Assembly: GCA_937920545.1 (NCBI GenBank)
Contig: CAKZUG010000025.1
Location: forward strand, 1-43,977
Length of the DNA: 43,977 nucleotides
Direction: 5' to 3'
DNA from: an uncultured Saccharophagus sp.
Lineage (GTDB): Bacteria; Pseudomonadota; Gammaproteobacteria; Pseudomonadales; Cellvibrionaceae
A model generated the notes under the pieces. It did not search any database. It had not been told where the DNA came from and worked only from the letters and a program-made list of their open reading frames with translations. Shown piece by piece: positions 19,109-28,534 of this stretch. Each line of letters starts with the position of its first letter. Position 1 is the first letter of the stretch. The position numbers and the translations under genes are program-made.

Positions 19109-19789
19109 ATGATTACGACATCGACATTGCACCACAGTGTGACGCTTGGCGAACAAACACTCACCCTGCTTAACAATATAAATATAACCATCAATCAAGG
19201 TGAAACCGTTGCGATTGTGGGTGCGTCAGGCTCAGGAAAATCAACATTATTAGGCATGCTAGCAGGCTTAGATACGCCATCAGGCGGCACAATATGCATA
19301 GGTGATACCGCCATAACACGTCTAAACGAGGCCGAGCGCGCCAAAGTACGCGCCGACAATATCGCCTTTGTTTTCCAGAACTTTCAATTACTAGGCAGCC
19401 TCACTGCTCTTGAAAATGTTGCCCTGCCCATGGAGGTGCACAACAAGCCCAATGCCATTGATGTCGCCACCGAGTTTTTAACCCGCGTTGGATTAGATAA
19501 ACGCATGCACCATTACCCCAAACAACTCTCTGGCGGAGAACAACAACGCGTCGCCATTGCCCGCGCATTTGCCTGTAACGCCCCCTATTTATTTGCCGAT
19601 GAACCCACAGGTAACCTAGACAGCGCCACAGGCACATTAATTGAAGATTTACTCTTTGAACTCAATACCGAACACAAAACCACACTCATTCTGGTGACAC
19701 ACGATAACGCTCTTGCTAAACGCTGTGATCGCATCTTCACCATGCAAGCAGGCACACTCACAGAAAACCCATCACATACCGCCAATTAA
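19109..19789 (+). CDS. ybbA: ABC transporter ATP-binding protein, YbbA/LolD-like
   Basis: A 226-residue ABC ATPase of the MacB/LolD group. Walker A is GASGSGKST (about 38-46), the signature is LSGGEQQRVAIARA, Walker B is YLFADEPTGNLD, and the H-loop is VTHD. It powers the FtsX-like permease encoded 13 bases downstream. The pair is likely involved in moving a lipophilic substrate or in an envelope function; the substrate is unknown in the family. The start follows a weak GAG; the frame has no better alternative. Divergent from tesA. Confidence 0.9.
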   Translation: MITTSTLHHSVTLGEQTLTLLNNINITINQGETVAIVGASGSGKSTLLGMLAGLDTPSGGTICIGDTAITRLNEAERAKVRADNIAFVFQNFQLLGSLTALENVALPMEVHNKPNAIDVATEFLTRVGLDKRMHHYPKQLSGGEQQRVAIARAFACNAPYLFADEPTGNLDSATGTLIEDLLFELNTEHKTTLILVTHDNALAKRCDRIFTMQAGTLTENPSHTAN

Positions 19790-19802
19790 ACGAGAAACCA
19801 CT

Positions 19803-22316
19803 ATGCGCGCAGCATTGTTATTATTACTACGAGATTGGCGAGGCAAAGAACTGGGCTTATTATTTGCGGCCATTATACTCGCCACCGCAACCATCACCTG
19901 TATTCAGCTTTTTTCTGACCGCATCCAGCGCTCATTATTAAACCAAGCAAGCACCTTTATTGCTGGCGATGCCACCATTAATAGCAGCCAGCCTTTTGAC
20001 TTGGCTATTTTTGAACAAGCCCAAAACCTCAACATTCAAACCGCAAGCACAACAGGCTTTAGAGCCATGCTTTTTACGGCAAACAACCAATCATCTATTG
20101 TGGCCACTAAAGCCGTCGATACTAACTACCCATTAAAAGGCGAGCTTATTGTTAGCAAGCAGCAAGAAAGCACACAACAAGAAAGCACACAAAACCCACC
20201 CACAAGTGGCACTGTTTGGTTATCACCACGATTAATTAACCAGTTAAATATAAATATTAACGATACCGTATATATTGGCGAAGCCGAATTAACTGTTAAA
20301 GCCCAATTAATCAAAGAACCCGATAATGCACAAAGCATGATTGGCCTTGCGCCGCGTGCACTATTAGCACTCAGTGACGTACCTAAAACAGAAGCCGTAC
20401 AAGTGGGCAGCCGTATTCGCTATACGCTTTCAGCCACTGGTAGCACGCAAAATATTGCGCAATTTAAAACGTATATAGCCTCACTGAACAACCCACATTA
20501 TCGCTGGCAAGATGTGCGCAGCGCCAACCGCAATTTAGGCTCTGCCCTTAACCGTGCCGAAAATTTTTTAATGCTCACTGGCAGCCTTGGCGTGATTTTA
20601 TGCGGCCTTGCCATTGCCCTTGCCGCAAGGCGTTATGCCATACGACAAATACCCCATGTTGCCATGCTAAAAACGTTTGGCGTCACGCCACAGCATATTA
20701 ACGCGTTATATATTTTTAACTTTTTGGCATTAGGTTTAATGGGTGTATTACCTGGTGTATTACTGGGCTACGGCTTTCATTTTTTTATTGTTTTCGCACT
20801 TGATAGCCTACTCACCATTACCCTAAGCGCGCCCAGTATTACACCCTTTATATTTAGTGGATTATCGGGATTTTTGATTTTTATGGGTTTTGCCTTACCC
20901 CCTATTTTAAAACTCAAAGGTGTATCGCCAGCAGCTGCGTTGCGCTTTGATGAACATAATAATTTGGCGTTTGGTAATGCAATGTGGCTTGCGGGTTTTG
21001 GCATGACACTTTTACTGATTTATTTTTATAGCCAAAGCCTTCAACTTAGCCTTATTCTATTAGGCGGTTTACTCGCTTGCATGTTTGGCGTCATGCTATG
21101 CAACATACTGATTAAAATTGGCCATTTTTTTCTTATAAAAAAAACCACGCCTTTTAAGCGAACAAGCTTACGACTCGGCTTTGCCAATATTTTTAGGCAC
21201 CGCATTACAAACAGCTTACAAATTTTTGTTTTTTCGACCTTACTTATGCTGTTATTTACGTTAACACTTGTGCGCACGCAACTGATCACACAATGGCAGC
21301 AACAAGTGCCAATAGGCACACCCAACCATTTTGTTTTTAATATTTTTGAAAAGAACAAACCCGCGATACAAGCACTGATCCAAGACAACAACATTACTGA
21401 AAAACATTTCTACCCGATTACACGCGGCAGAGTTACCCATGTTAACAGCATACCAATGAGCGAAATAATTCAAAACAAAACGAACATGGGTGATAACTAT
21501 GAGCGCGAACTTAATTTAACGTGGGCTAACATACTGGGCAACGACAACGAGATCATTGAAGGATCGTGGGCTGTACATAATAAAAAGAATCGACAAAAAA
21601 ACGAGAAGGTATTTATTTCTATCGAACAAGAATACGCTAAAGGGTTAGGTATCACCCTTAACGATACGTTATCGTTTAGTATTTCGGGCGAAAATATTCA
21701 CGCGCAAGTTAGCAGTATCCGCACCGTTAAGTGGGATTCCATGAACCCTAATTTTTATATTATTTTCAACCAACCGTTATTAGAAGGCACTGCAGCCACT
21801 TGGTTAACCAGCTTTTACCTACCCAGCCATCAACATATATTTACAACCGAGCTGCTTCGTTTATACCCCACTTTATCGGTGATCGAATTAGATCAAATAT
21901 TAGAACAAGTACAAAGTATTATTCAACAGATAACCCATGCAATCGAATTACTGCTGTTGTTAGTATTAGCGGCAGGGTTACTGGTGCTTTATAGCAGTAT
22001 TCAGGCAAGCTTAGATCTACGTAAACAAGAAAGCGCTATACTAAAAACATTAGGGGCAAATAAAACATTAGTTAAAAACATATTGCTTGTTGAGTTTAGT
22101 GTTTTAGGTTTTATAGCTGGGTTACTGGCTACACTAGGGGCTAGCCTTGCATTATATTTTATACAAACACGTTTTATGCAGTTATCGTATGCGCCCAATT
22201 ATACTCTATGGGTAGTTGGCCCTATGTTAGGCACATTACTTATTGGCAGCGTAGGCTGGCTCAGCACAAAGTCAGTTATTACGACACCCCCAATGAAAAT
22301 ATTACGCAGCTTATAA
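19803..22316 (+). CDS. ybbP: FtsX-like ABC permease, YbbP family
   Basis: An 837-residue inner-membrane permease with two FtsX repeats. Its first TM segment comes immediately (residues about 20-38), then a large periplasmic domain, a TM cluster around residues 255-420, further TM segments at about 460-510, a second periplasmic region, and a C-terminal FtsX domain with three TM segments (about 705-825). The open frame extends 30 codons into ybbA, but ATG 19803 is the standard start, 13 bases after the ybbA stop. It forms a transporter with YbbA. An A-rich stretch of low-complexity lysine codons occurs near 21590, without sign of a frameshift. Confidence 0.88.
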   Translation: MRAALLLLLRDWRGKELGLLFAAIILATATITCIQLFSDRIQRSLLNQASTFIAGDATINSSQPFDLAIFEQAQNLNIQTASTTGFRAMLFTANNQSSIVATKAVDTNYPLKGELIVSKQQESTQQESTQNPPTSGTVWLSPRLINQLNININDTVYIGEAELTVKAQLIKEPDNAQSMIGLAPRALLALSDVPKTEAVQVGSRIRYTLSATGSTQNIAQFKTYIASLNNPHYRWQDVRSANRNLGSALNRAENFLMLTGSLGVILCGLAIALAARRYAIRQIPHVAMLKTFGVTPQHINALYIFNFLALGLMGVLPGVLLGYGFHFFIVFALDSLLTITLSAPSITPFIFSGLSGFLIFMGFALPPILKLKGVSPAAALRFDEHNNLAFGNAMWLAGFGMTLLLIYFYSQSLQLSLILLGGLLACMFGVMLCNILIKIGHFFLIKKTTPFKRTSLRLGFANIFRHRITNSLQIFVFSTLLMLLFTLTLVRTQLITQWQQQVPIGTPNHFVFNIFEKNKPAIQALIQDNNITEKHFYPITRGRVTHVNSIPMSEIIQNKTNMGDNYERELNLTWANILGNDNEIIEGSWAVHNKKNRQKNEKVFISIEQEYAKGLGITLNDTLSFSISGENIHAQVSSIRTVKWDSMNPNFYIIFNQPLLEGTAATWLTSFYLPSHQHIFTTELLRLYPTLSVIELDQILEQVQSIIQQITHAIELLLLLVLAAGLLVLYSSIQASLDLRKQESAILKTLGANKTLVKNILLVEFSVLGFIAGLLATLGASLALYFIQTRFMQLSYAPNYTLWVVGPMLGTLLIGSVGWLSTKSVITTPPMKILRSL

Positions 22317-22445
22317 TATGTATAGTATTTATAAAAAACATATATATTATAAAAAGCATACAAACAGGGATGATCAACACCTTAAATACCTAAACGAATG
22401 TAGCCTTTAAGGTCTTAACTTAAAATGTAGCAGTAAAATTTATCC

Positions 22446-22475
22446 AAAAAAAAGCCCAAGATGATATCTTGGGCT
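22446..22475 (-). terminator. Intrinsic terminator for the secreted repeat protein
   Basis: AGCCCAAGAT (22453-22462) and ATCTTGGGCT (22466-22475) form a perfect 10-bp stem with a 3-base loop. On the minus strand it is followed by a run of T (complement of the A-run at 22446-22452). It lies 30 bases after the stop of the gene ending at 22505. Confidence 0.88.
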
Positions 22476-22504
22476 GAAAAAAATAATATAACTTACATGC
22501 TAAA

Positions 22505-23617
22505 TTATATTGTTGCGATTAACGCCATGGCCGCTGTCTTGAAAGACATAATAGCAGCGTCTAACTCTTCAGCGGGTGTGCTGCGCTCAAAGCGAAAAGA
22601 GATAGAGCGGATACGGTTTTCAACACTGCGCTCGCTACCAGATACTAAAAAGTTCTTGAAAAACTCAGTGTCTTCGCCAGCTGCTTCCATTTCTGCAAGT
22701 TTGGCTTTATCGGCTTCAACACTTTCTTGTATAGACTTTAATGCAGACTCAAGAGACATCTGTAAACGCTCTGCGTTCATTTCAGGGTCAACCTGAGGGA
22801 AAGACGCTGTACAACCAGACTGAGTTGATGCATTTGCAGAACCACCAAATGTACCATCAACATTTGAACAGCTTAATGTTACAGCAATACTAGCAATGCT
22901 ATCAGCAGGAAGTACTAACGTATTTTCTTGTGGGCCAGCAAACTCAGATTCAGTTGTACTTTCTTCATCACCAATCTTAACAGTTTGGCTTAATGTACAG
23001 TTAGTTTCTGGTGTAACGTTGACCTTAACCGCAAATTGACCAGCGTCGCACTGTGCAACTAGGCTACCAGTTACAGGTGTACCTGTTGTTGACACTGATT
23101 CAGTTGTAGAGCTTTGACCTTCGTCTGGCTCGGTTTCTTCACCTACTTCAAAGTCAATACCAAATAGTTCGTTACGCGCGGCTTTAAATTCTTCGCGAGT
23201 GATTTCACCTTTACGGTATTGTTGAAAAAGCTCTTGAAGTTTTTTCTGTAATTCTTCGCCACGTACTTCTGGTGTTTCTTCTGTTTCTGGCATATCAACT
23301 ACGGGCGTAGCATCAACAGGAATATCGATGACAGGGGTAGCTTCAACAGGCATATCGACTACAGGCATATCGACAACAGGTGTCGCTTCAACTGTTTCTG
23401 GCATTTCAATTTCTGGGGCAGATGTTTGAGTCGCACGCATAGCGTTATGTTTCTCACGCATTTGCATAAAACGCTCACGCATCGCTTCGCGACGCTCTTC
23501 CATTGACATGGTTTTGAAACCTTCAAATGGATTATGGCCTTGCATGCCTGCCATAGAAAAAGAAGCTTGCATTGCTAAAGCAGAAAGAAGGACTAACTTG
23601 GTTTTTTTAAATTTCAT
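22505..23617 (-). CDS. Secreted repeat protein with SHOCT-like segment, function unknown
   Basis: A 370-residue exported protein I do not recognise as a named family. A signal peptide (about 1-23, ending SMAG) is followed by a charged EERREAMRERFMQMREK helix, then a degenerate proline/valine repeat (VVDMPVEATPV and variants, about 75-118). A short segment LFQQYRKGEITREEFKAARNEL (about 132-153) resembles the SHOCT oligomerisation motif. A Ser/Thr-rich linker leads to a beta-rich middle domain with four Cys (about 190-270) and a helical C-terminal part. A short spacer and a strong terminator show it is a single-gene unit. The repeats suggest a flexible cell-surface or periplasmic linker. Confidence 0.75.
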   Translation of the reverse strand: MKFKKTKLVLLSALAMQASFSMAGMQGHNPFEGFKTMSMEERREAMRERFMQMREKHNAMRATQTSAPEIEMPETVEATPVVDMPVVDMPVEATPVIDIPVDATPVVDMPETEETPEVRGEELQKKLQELFQQYRKGEITREEFKAARNELFGIDFEVGEETEPDEGQSSTTESVSTTGTPVTGSLVAQCDAGQFAVKVNVTPETNCTLSQTVKIGDEESTTESEFAGPQENTLVLPADSIASIAVTLSCSNVDGTFGGSANASTQSGCTASFPQVDPEMNAERLQMSLESALKSIQESVEADKAKLAEMEAAGEDTEFFKNFLVSGSERSVENRIRSISFRFERSTPAEELDAAIMSFKTAAMALIATI

Positions 23618-23884
23618 GATGAACTCTCCAGAGAACGCTTAGTGAATAAAGTTAACGCCTTGTTATCGCAAACTTTCAATTTTTTCTTGCTACGCATGTT
23701 AAATAATTCATTAAAAAAAAAGCGATACAAGTTCACATAAAGCCCTGAGTTTTTAAAAGTGCATCACACTTTTAGATCATTAGTGTCGTACTTTTAGGCA
23801 TGAGATCAAAATAAAACCAAAACGTCCGTAAATCACACGCACCTTAAAAAAACAAAAAAAGCGGTTGGTTTTGCGCCACATTGA

Positions 23885-24784
23885 TTAAAAATGTGGCGGG
23901 GCTTGGAGGGATTCTATCGCCTTACGGGCGGCGCATGTGCGGTTATCTACTTCTAGCTTTTTAAATATTTGCTCTAAATGTTTATTTACCGTGCGCGGGC
24001 TCATTTCTAAAATAAGGGCTATCTCACGGTTGGTTTTGCCTTTTGCTATCCAGTCTAACACTTGCGACTCGCGGTTAGTCACACCAAAACATGTCTTTAA
24101 ACTGCTGGCGCTATCTACATTTTCAGCCTCGGATAAACGCAAAAGTAAATCGTCATTATCGTCGCAGCCAATGTATGTCACGTTAAGAGACGGCTGTATG
24201 TGTTGCAATTTTAGGCTGTTTCCGTTTGTTGGTTTATGGGCAATCCAATTTTTTAATTGCTGGGTTATGTCGTCGTAACTTTCTTGCGTGTAACTTGCTA
24301 ACTTATTTTTCACTAACGGTGTTGACCACACCATATCGCCCTGCATATTAACACTAAATACATTTTGCCCTGTAGAATCCAACGCGTTATGTGCTTGCTT
24401 GGCCATGCGGGCATTGCTTAAGTGGGTGTGCATGCGCGCAATGAGCTCAAGCGGCTTAATGGGTTTGGTCACATAATCAACACCTCCCACCTCAAAACCT
24501 TTCACAATGTTTTCTGTATCACTTAAACCTGTCATAAAAATCACAGGCACCATAGCCAATTGCGGGTCTTGTTTTAATGCGGCGCAGGTCTCAAAGCCAT
24601 CCATATTGGGCATAATGGCATCAAGTAAAATAATATCGGGCTTCATTTTTGTAGCAATTTTAATGGCTTGTTTACCGTCTAACGCAACCAGCGTGGTCAT
24701 GCCGGCATCCTCTAAAGCATCATTTAACATGCCTAATGTTTCGGGTGAATCGTCTACAACTAAAATGACATTTTCAACTGACAT
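23885..24784 (-). CDS. LuxR/NarL-type response regulator
   Basis: A 299-residue two-domain transcription regulator. An N-terminal receiver (about 5-122) has the acidic pair DD at 11-12, phospho-acceptor Asp about 55 in LLDAIMPNMDG, and the conserved KPIKP loop. A middle region of about 100 residues has no clear domain. The C-terminal LuxR helix-turn-helix (about 232-292) reads TNRESQVLDWIAKGKTNREIA and MSPRTVNKHLEQIFKKLEV. It is encoded 69 bases downstream of the permease-kinase on the same strand, so the two are the obvious cognate pair. The proximity to urtABCDE, divergent from the kinase, makes that operon the first candidate target. Confidence 0.9.
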   Translation of the reverse strand: MSVENVILVVDDSPETLGMLNDALEDAGMTTLVALDGKQAIKIATKMKPDIILLDAIMPNMDGFETCAALKQDPQLAMVPVIFMTGLSDTENIVKGFEVGGVDYVTKPIKPLELIARMHTHLSNARMAKQAHNALDSTGQNVFSVNMQGDMVWSTPLVKNKLASYTQESYDDITQQLKNWIAHKPTNGNSLKLQHIQPSLNVTYIGCDDNDDLLLRLSEAENVDSASSLKTCFGVTNRESQVLDWIAKGKTNREIALILEMSPRTVNKHLEQIFKKLEVDNRTCAARKAIESLQAPPHF

Positions 24785-24816
24785 AATATTGGCTAGCTCT
24801 TTTCATTAAAGGCAAT

Positions 24817-24863
24817 GGGGCATACAAGGGCGCTTATATAAAAACGCTTGTCCTTAATGCCCC
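24817..24863. promoter_or_regulatory. Hairpin between permease-kinase and response regulator genes
   Basis: GGGGCAT (24817-24823) pairs with ATGCCCC (24857-24863), with partial continued pairing inside. The right arm overlaps the last codons of the kinase gene. It may adjust the ratio of kinase to regulator by partial termination or RNA processing. No U-tract is present. Confidence 0.35.
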
Positions 24864-27800
24864 TGATTTAAGGTAATAATTTTATCTAACTGGACACTGT
24901 CTATATAACGGTTAACTTGCTCAATATAACGGATGCAGGCTTCGTCATGATCGGCAATATGTTTAATCAGTTTTTTTACTAGCCGTAAGTTACCTATTTC
25001 GGCGGCTTCGTTTATTTCTTGACGCAGTTGTGCAGGCGGGAACTGCTTAATTTTTTGATTAGGGTCTACGTCAGGCTTTTGATCAGTAGGCTCAAACACC
25101 CAATCGAGATGCATATGCTTGCCCATTTTTTCTATAAGCACGCTTATTTTTACGGGCTTGGGTAAGTAATCATCGTAAAAAATACGCGTATCTATTTCAG
25201 CTAAATCTTCATTCGCATTAGCCGATATAATCATAATAGGTACACCGATACCGCGCTCACGCACTTTTTTGGCAATTTCTGGCCCCGTTATATTGGGCAT
25301 CATACGGTCAAGTAAAATCATGTCGGGTGTATGCTGATTTAATAGCTCTAAACAGGATTCACCGTCGTACGCTTCAAAAACAATAAAGCCAAGCGGCATT
25401 AAAATATCGGATAATAACGCGCGGTGAGCCGCTTCATCATCGACCACCATGACCGACTTACGCTCACCTTTGTAGCCGTATACATTTTGAAGTTGCATAG
25501 ACGAATGATGCGGCTTGGCCATTGTAGAAAGCATCAGCGATACACTAAACGTGGCACCCGTCAGCGGGCTTATATTATTTTCTACTGTTATATCGCCCCC
25601 CATAATATTGATCAGCAAACGGGTAATAGATAAACCCAAACCCGTGCCACTGGCAACAACGGCACCCGGCCTACGTACTCGTTCAAACGGTAAAAAGATT
25701 CGCTCCATTTCATCTTCGGGTATGCCCCTGCCCGAGTCAGACACATGAAACTGCGCCACTTGATTACGGTAATATACTTTTAACGTGACGTGGCCTTGCT
25801 CGGTAAATTTAATGGCGTTTGATAACAAGTTAATAAGTATTTGTCGCACGCGCTTTTCATCGCCGCATACGTATTCGGGTAAGTAATCGGTGGGAATATA
25901 AATAAACTCCAAACCCTTATCCGATGCCTGCAACCTAAACATACTAACAATCTGATTGATTAACGCGGTAAAGTGAATATTGTCGCGTTGCAGCTCGATT
26001 TTACCCGCCTCAATTTTTGAAATATCTAATAGACCTTCGATAAGGTCAGCGAGGTGCTCGCTACTGCGGCGTATTACACTTATTTTACGACGGTGCTCTT
26101 CGTTAATCGCTAAATTATTTTCGAGCATTTGCGCATAGCCCAAAACCGAATTAAGCGGGGTGCGTAGCTCGTGGCTAATGCCCGTTAAATAACGGCTTTT
26201 TGCGTTGTTGGCCGCCTCGGCAGCGTCTTTGGCTATTTGCAATTGTTTATCGGTTTCGCTGTGGGCGTCTATCTCGTCTAGCAAACGCAGTGTTTGGCGC
26301 TGGCTTTCTTGTTGCGCCATTACGCGCGTCTCGGTAGAGAGCACAAATAACCACGACAACACCCCGCCCACAATCATTAAGATCACAAATACCTTCCACA
26401 ATACGCTGTACAAAATAGGCGCGTAAGTGGGGTTAACCGTCACCGAGGCGTTATAAATAATAAGCAGCAACACCCCCAATAAACTCGCAATCACGCAAAG
26501 CATCGCGAGAAAATAAAAGAATCGGCTAGATAAAAAAGGAATCAAACATTTAAATATGGTGCCACTAAAAATAGATTTGATCTTATCGCCCAAACTGACA
26601 TTAGATTCTTTACATACATCCAAACAGCGGGTATCTAAGGAGCAACATAACGAACAAATAGGCCCGTTATAAGCGGGGCACATGGCCATGTCTTCCTGCT
26701 CGTAGTGGTTCAAACAAACACAGCACTCTACATGCTCACTGGTAAAAGGTGAGGTATTATTGCGGGCAAGGTAATAGCGTTGCCTTGTTAAAATAGATAA
26801 CAGCGGCATCAGTAAAAAGGTGATAAACAAAGTAATAAAATGCGCAGACGCTTGCATCCAACTGCCCAACACCCCCAAATAAGAAATAATACCCAACAGC
26901 GATGCAATCGCCATCGACCCCACGCCTACAGGGTTAATAGCATGCAAATAAGCGCGTTTAAACTCAATATGTTTTGGGCTTAACCCCAGCGGTTTATTAA
27001 TCATTAAATCGGCCACCAAGCACCCCATCCATGCAACCGCCACAATCGCGTAGACACTCAACGTGTTTTCAAATGCGCGATACACCCCTAACTCCATGAG
27101 CACCAAAGCAATAGACACATTAAAGATCAACCACACCACACGCCCGGGATGGCTGTGAGTAAGCCGCGAAAAAAAGTTAGACCACGCAATGGAGCCTGCA
27201 TAAGCATTGATCACGTTAATTTTAAGCTGCGAAACAATCACAAACACGCCAACCGCAATTAACGCCACCGTCGCATTGGGAAAAACATCTAAAAACACCC
27301 CCAAATACATATGCGTAGGGTCGACAGCATTTTGGATCTCGGCACCTTTCTCTATGGCAATAAAAGCCAATAACGAGCCAAACATAATTTTAACAAAGCC
27401 AATAATAATCCAACCGGGGCCAGCCATTAACACCGCGCTCCACCAACGCCATGTATTGCTTTTTTGTTTGGGCGGCAAAAACCGAATCACATCGACCTGT
27501 TCACCTATTTGCGCCATGAGCGCAAACATCACCGATGCCGCTGCACCAATAAACAACCAGTTAACCTGCCCCGCTTGATATTCACCTTGATAAGAAAACC
27601 ACGCGCTAATTTCAGATTGCTGATGCAGCAAAACATACCCCAAAGGCAGCGCATGCAGCAACAACCATAGTGGCTGCGTCCAACATTGAAAACGGTTTAA
27701 AAACGTAATCCCAAAAAACGCCAAAGGGATCACCAATACCGAGCTCACCACATACCCCAGCGCCAATGGCATATCAAATAACAGCTCAAGCGCCTTAGCC

Positions 27801-28228
27801 ATAATGGCCGCTTCTAACGCAAAAAAGATAAAGGTAAACGAGGCATAAATAAGCGATGTGATTGTTGAACCAATATAACCAAACCCTGCACCACGCGTGA
27901 GCAAATCAATATCGGTACCGTACTTCGCACAATAATAAGCAATCGGTAAACCCGCCAAAAATATAATCAGCGACACAATCAGGCTGGCAATAAGTGCGTT
28001 TTCAAAACCAAACTTAATGGTAATGGTTGCGCCAATCGCCTCTAAAGCCAAAAATGACGTTGCGCCCAATGCCGTATTCGATACCGTAAAAAACGACCAC
28101 TTCCGCGCTTTTTTTGCCGTAAACCGCAAAGAGAAATCTTCGAGCGTATGATCATTCACCCACTGAGTATAATTGCGCCGAATACGCGAAATACCTTGCT
28201 TGTTATGATCAGAAAGAGGCGAACTCAT
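24854..28228 (-). CDS. NCS1 permease-fused hybrid histidine kinase with Cys-rich motif
   Basis: A 1124-residue membrane sensor. Residues about 40-480 form a permease of the NCS1 type (nucleobase/hydantoin/cytosine transporter fold), with about 12 hydrophobic segments. Residues 502-539 hold a compact cysteine cluster (C502, C503, C505, C517, C525, C528, C529, C535, C539) that looks like a zinc-binding knuckle. Two more TM segments follow (about 568-592 and 605-630), then HisKA with His about 686 (SHELRTP), HATPase (NLLSNAIKF, DSGRGI, GTGLGLSI), a receiver with Asp about 974 (LLDRMMP), and a helical C-terminal tail. It pairs with the LuxR regulator 69 bases downstream. By analogy with CbrA (SLC5 permease plus kinase) it could sense transported solutes, here probably nitrogenous ones. 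The ligand is inference from context. Confidence 0.88.
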   Translation of the reverse strand: MSSPLSDHNKQGISRIRRNYTQWVNDHTLEDFSLRFTAKKARKWSFFTVSNTALGATSFLALEAIGATITIKFGFENALIASLIVSLIIFLAGLPIAYYCAKYGTDIDLLTRGAGFGYIGSTITSLIYASFTFIFFALEAAIMAKALELLFDMPLALGYVVSSVLVIPLAFFGITFLNRFQCWTQPLWLLLHALPLGYVLLHQQSEISAWFSYQGEYQAGQVNWLFIGAAASVMFALMAQIGEQVDVIRFLPPKQKSNTWRWWSAVLMAGPGWIIIGFVKIMFGSLLAFIAIEKGAEIQNAVDPTHMYLGVFLDVFPNATVALIAVGVFVIVSQLKINVINAYAGSIAWSNFFSRLTHSHPGRVVWLIFNVSIALVLMELGVYRAFENTLSVYAIVAVAWMGCLVADLMINKPLGLSPKHIEFKRAYLHAINPVGVGSMAIASLLGIISYLGVLGSWMQASAHFITLFITFLLMPLLSILTRQRYYLARNNTSPFTSEHVECCVCLNHYEQEDMAMCPAYNGPICSLCCSLDTRCLDVCKESNVSLGDKIKSIFSGTIFKCLIPFLSSRFFYFLAMLCVIASLLGVLLLIIYNASVTVNPTYAPILYSVLWKVFVILMIVGGVLSWLFVLSTETRVMAQQESQRQTLRLLDEIDAHSETDKQLQIAKDAAEAANNAKSRYLTGISHELRTPLNSVLGYAQMLENNLAINEEHRRKISVIRRSSEHLADLIEGLLDISKIEAGKIELQRDNIHFTALINQIVSMFRLQASDKGLEFIYIPTDYLPEYVCGDEKRVRQILINLLSNAIKFTEQGHVTLKVYYRNQVAQFHVSDSGRGIPEDEMERIFLPFERVRRPGAVVASGTGLGLSITRLLINIMGGDITVENNISPLTGATFSVSLMLSTMAKPHHSSMQLQNVYGYKGERKSVMVVDDEAAHRALLSDILMPLGFIVFEAYDGESCLELLNQHTPDMILLDRMMPNITGPEIAKKVRERGIGVPIMIISANANEDLAEIDTRIFYDDYLPKPVKISVLIEKMGKHMHLDWVFEPTDQKPDVDPNQKIKQFPPAQLRQEINEAAEIGNLRLVKKLIKHIADHDEACIRYIEQVNRYIDSVQLDKIITLNQGH

Positions 28229-28276
28229 ACAGCAACCTAATTAAAAATACGAATAAATAACGGCTAAACAACAATG

Positions 28277-28534
28277 TTAATTTACATGCCAAAACCCTGC
28301 CAATGAACAATATAACGGCACATCAAAAACCTGCAAAAAAAGCGCAAGATTAGAATCTGAAACAATCGGAGGCAGGAGCCGACGCTTAGCGTACACGGAC
28401 GTATTGACAGCGGTTTCAGAATCCAAGCTTGGGCTTTTCTCATGCCCAGAATCTAAGCTTGGGCTTCTCTCATACCCAGAATCTAAGCTTGGGCTTTTAC
28501 CTTGTCCAGAACCTAAGCTTAGAGTTTCACTCAT
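28277..28534 (-). other. Possible repeat-encoded 85-residue frame
   Basis: A minus-strand frame from ATG 28534 reads MSETLSLGSGQGK followed by three 10-residue repeats of the form SPSLDSGHEK and then YAKRRLLPPIVSDSN. The 30-bp DNA repeats are in phase with it. The next repeat copy starts an equivalent frame at 28768 that ends after 29 residues (28679) because one C-to-A change makes a stop. There is no convincing ribosome-binding site and no known family, so coding is doubtful. I record it because the same start and repeat frame recur. Confidence 0.2.

Noticed and set aside
19713-19802. 30-codon N-terminal extension of ybbP
   Set aside because: It overlaps the end of ybbA in another frame and lacks a ribosome-binding site; ATG 19803 is standard.
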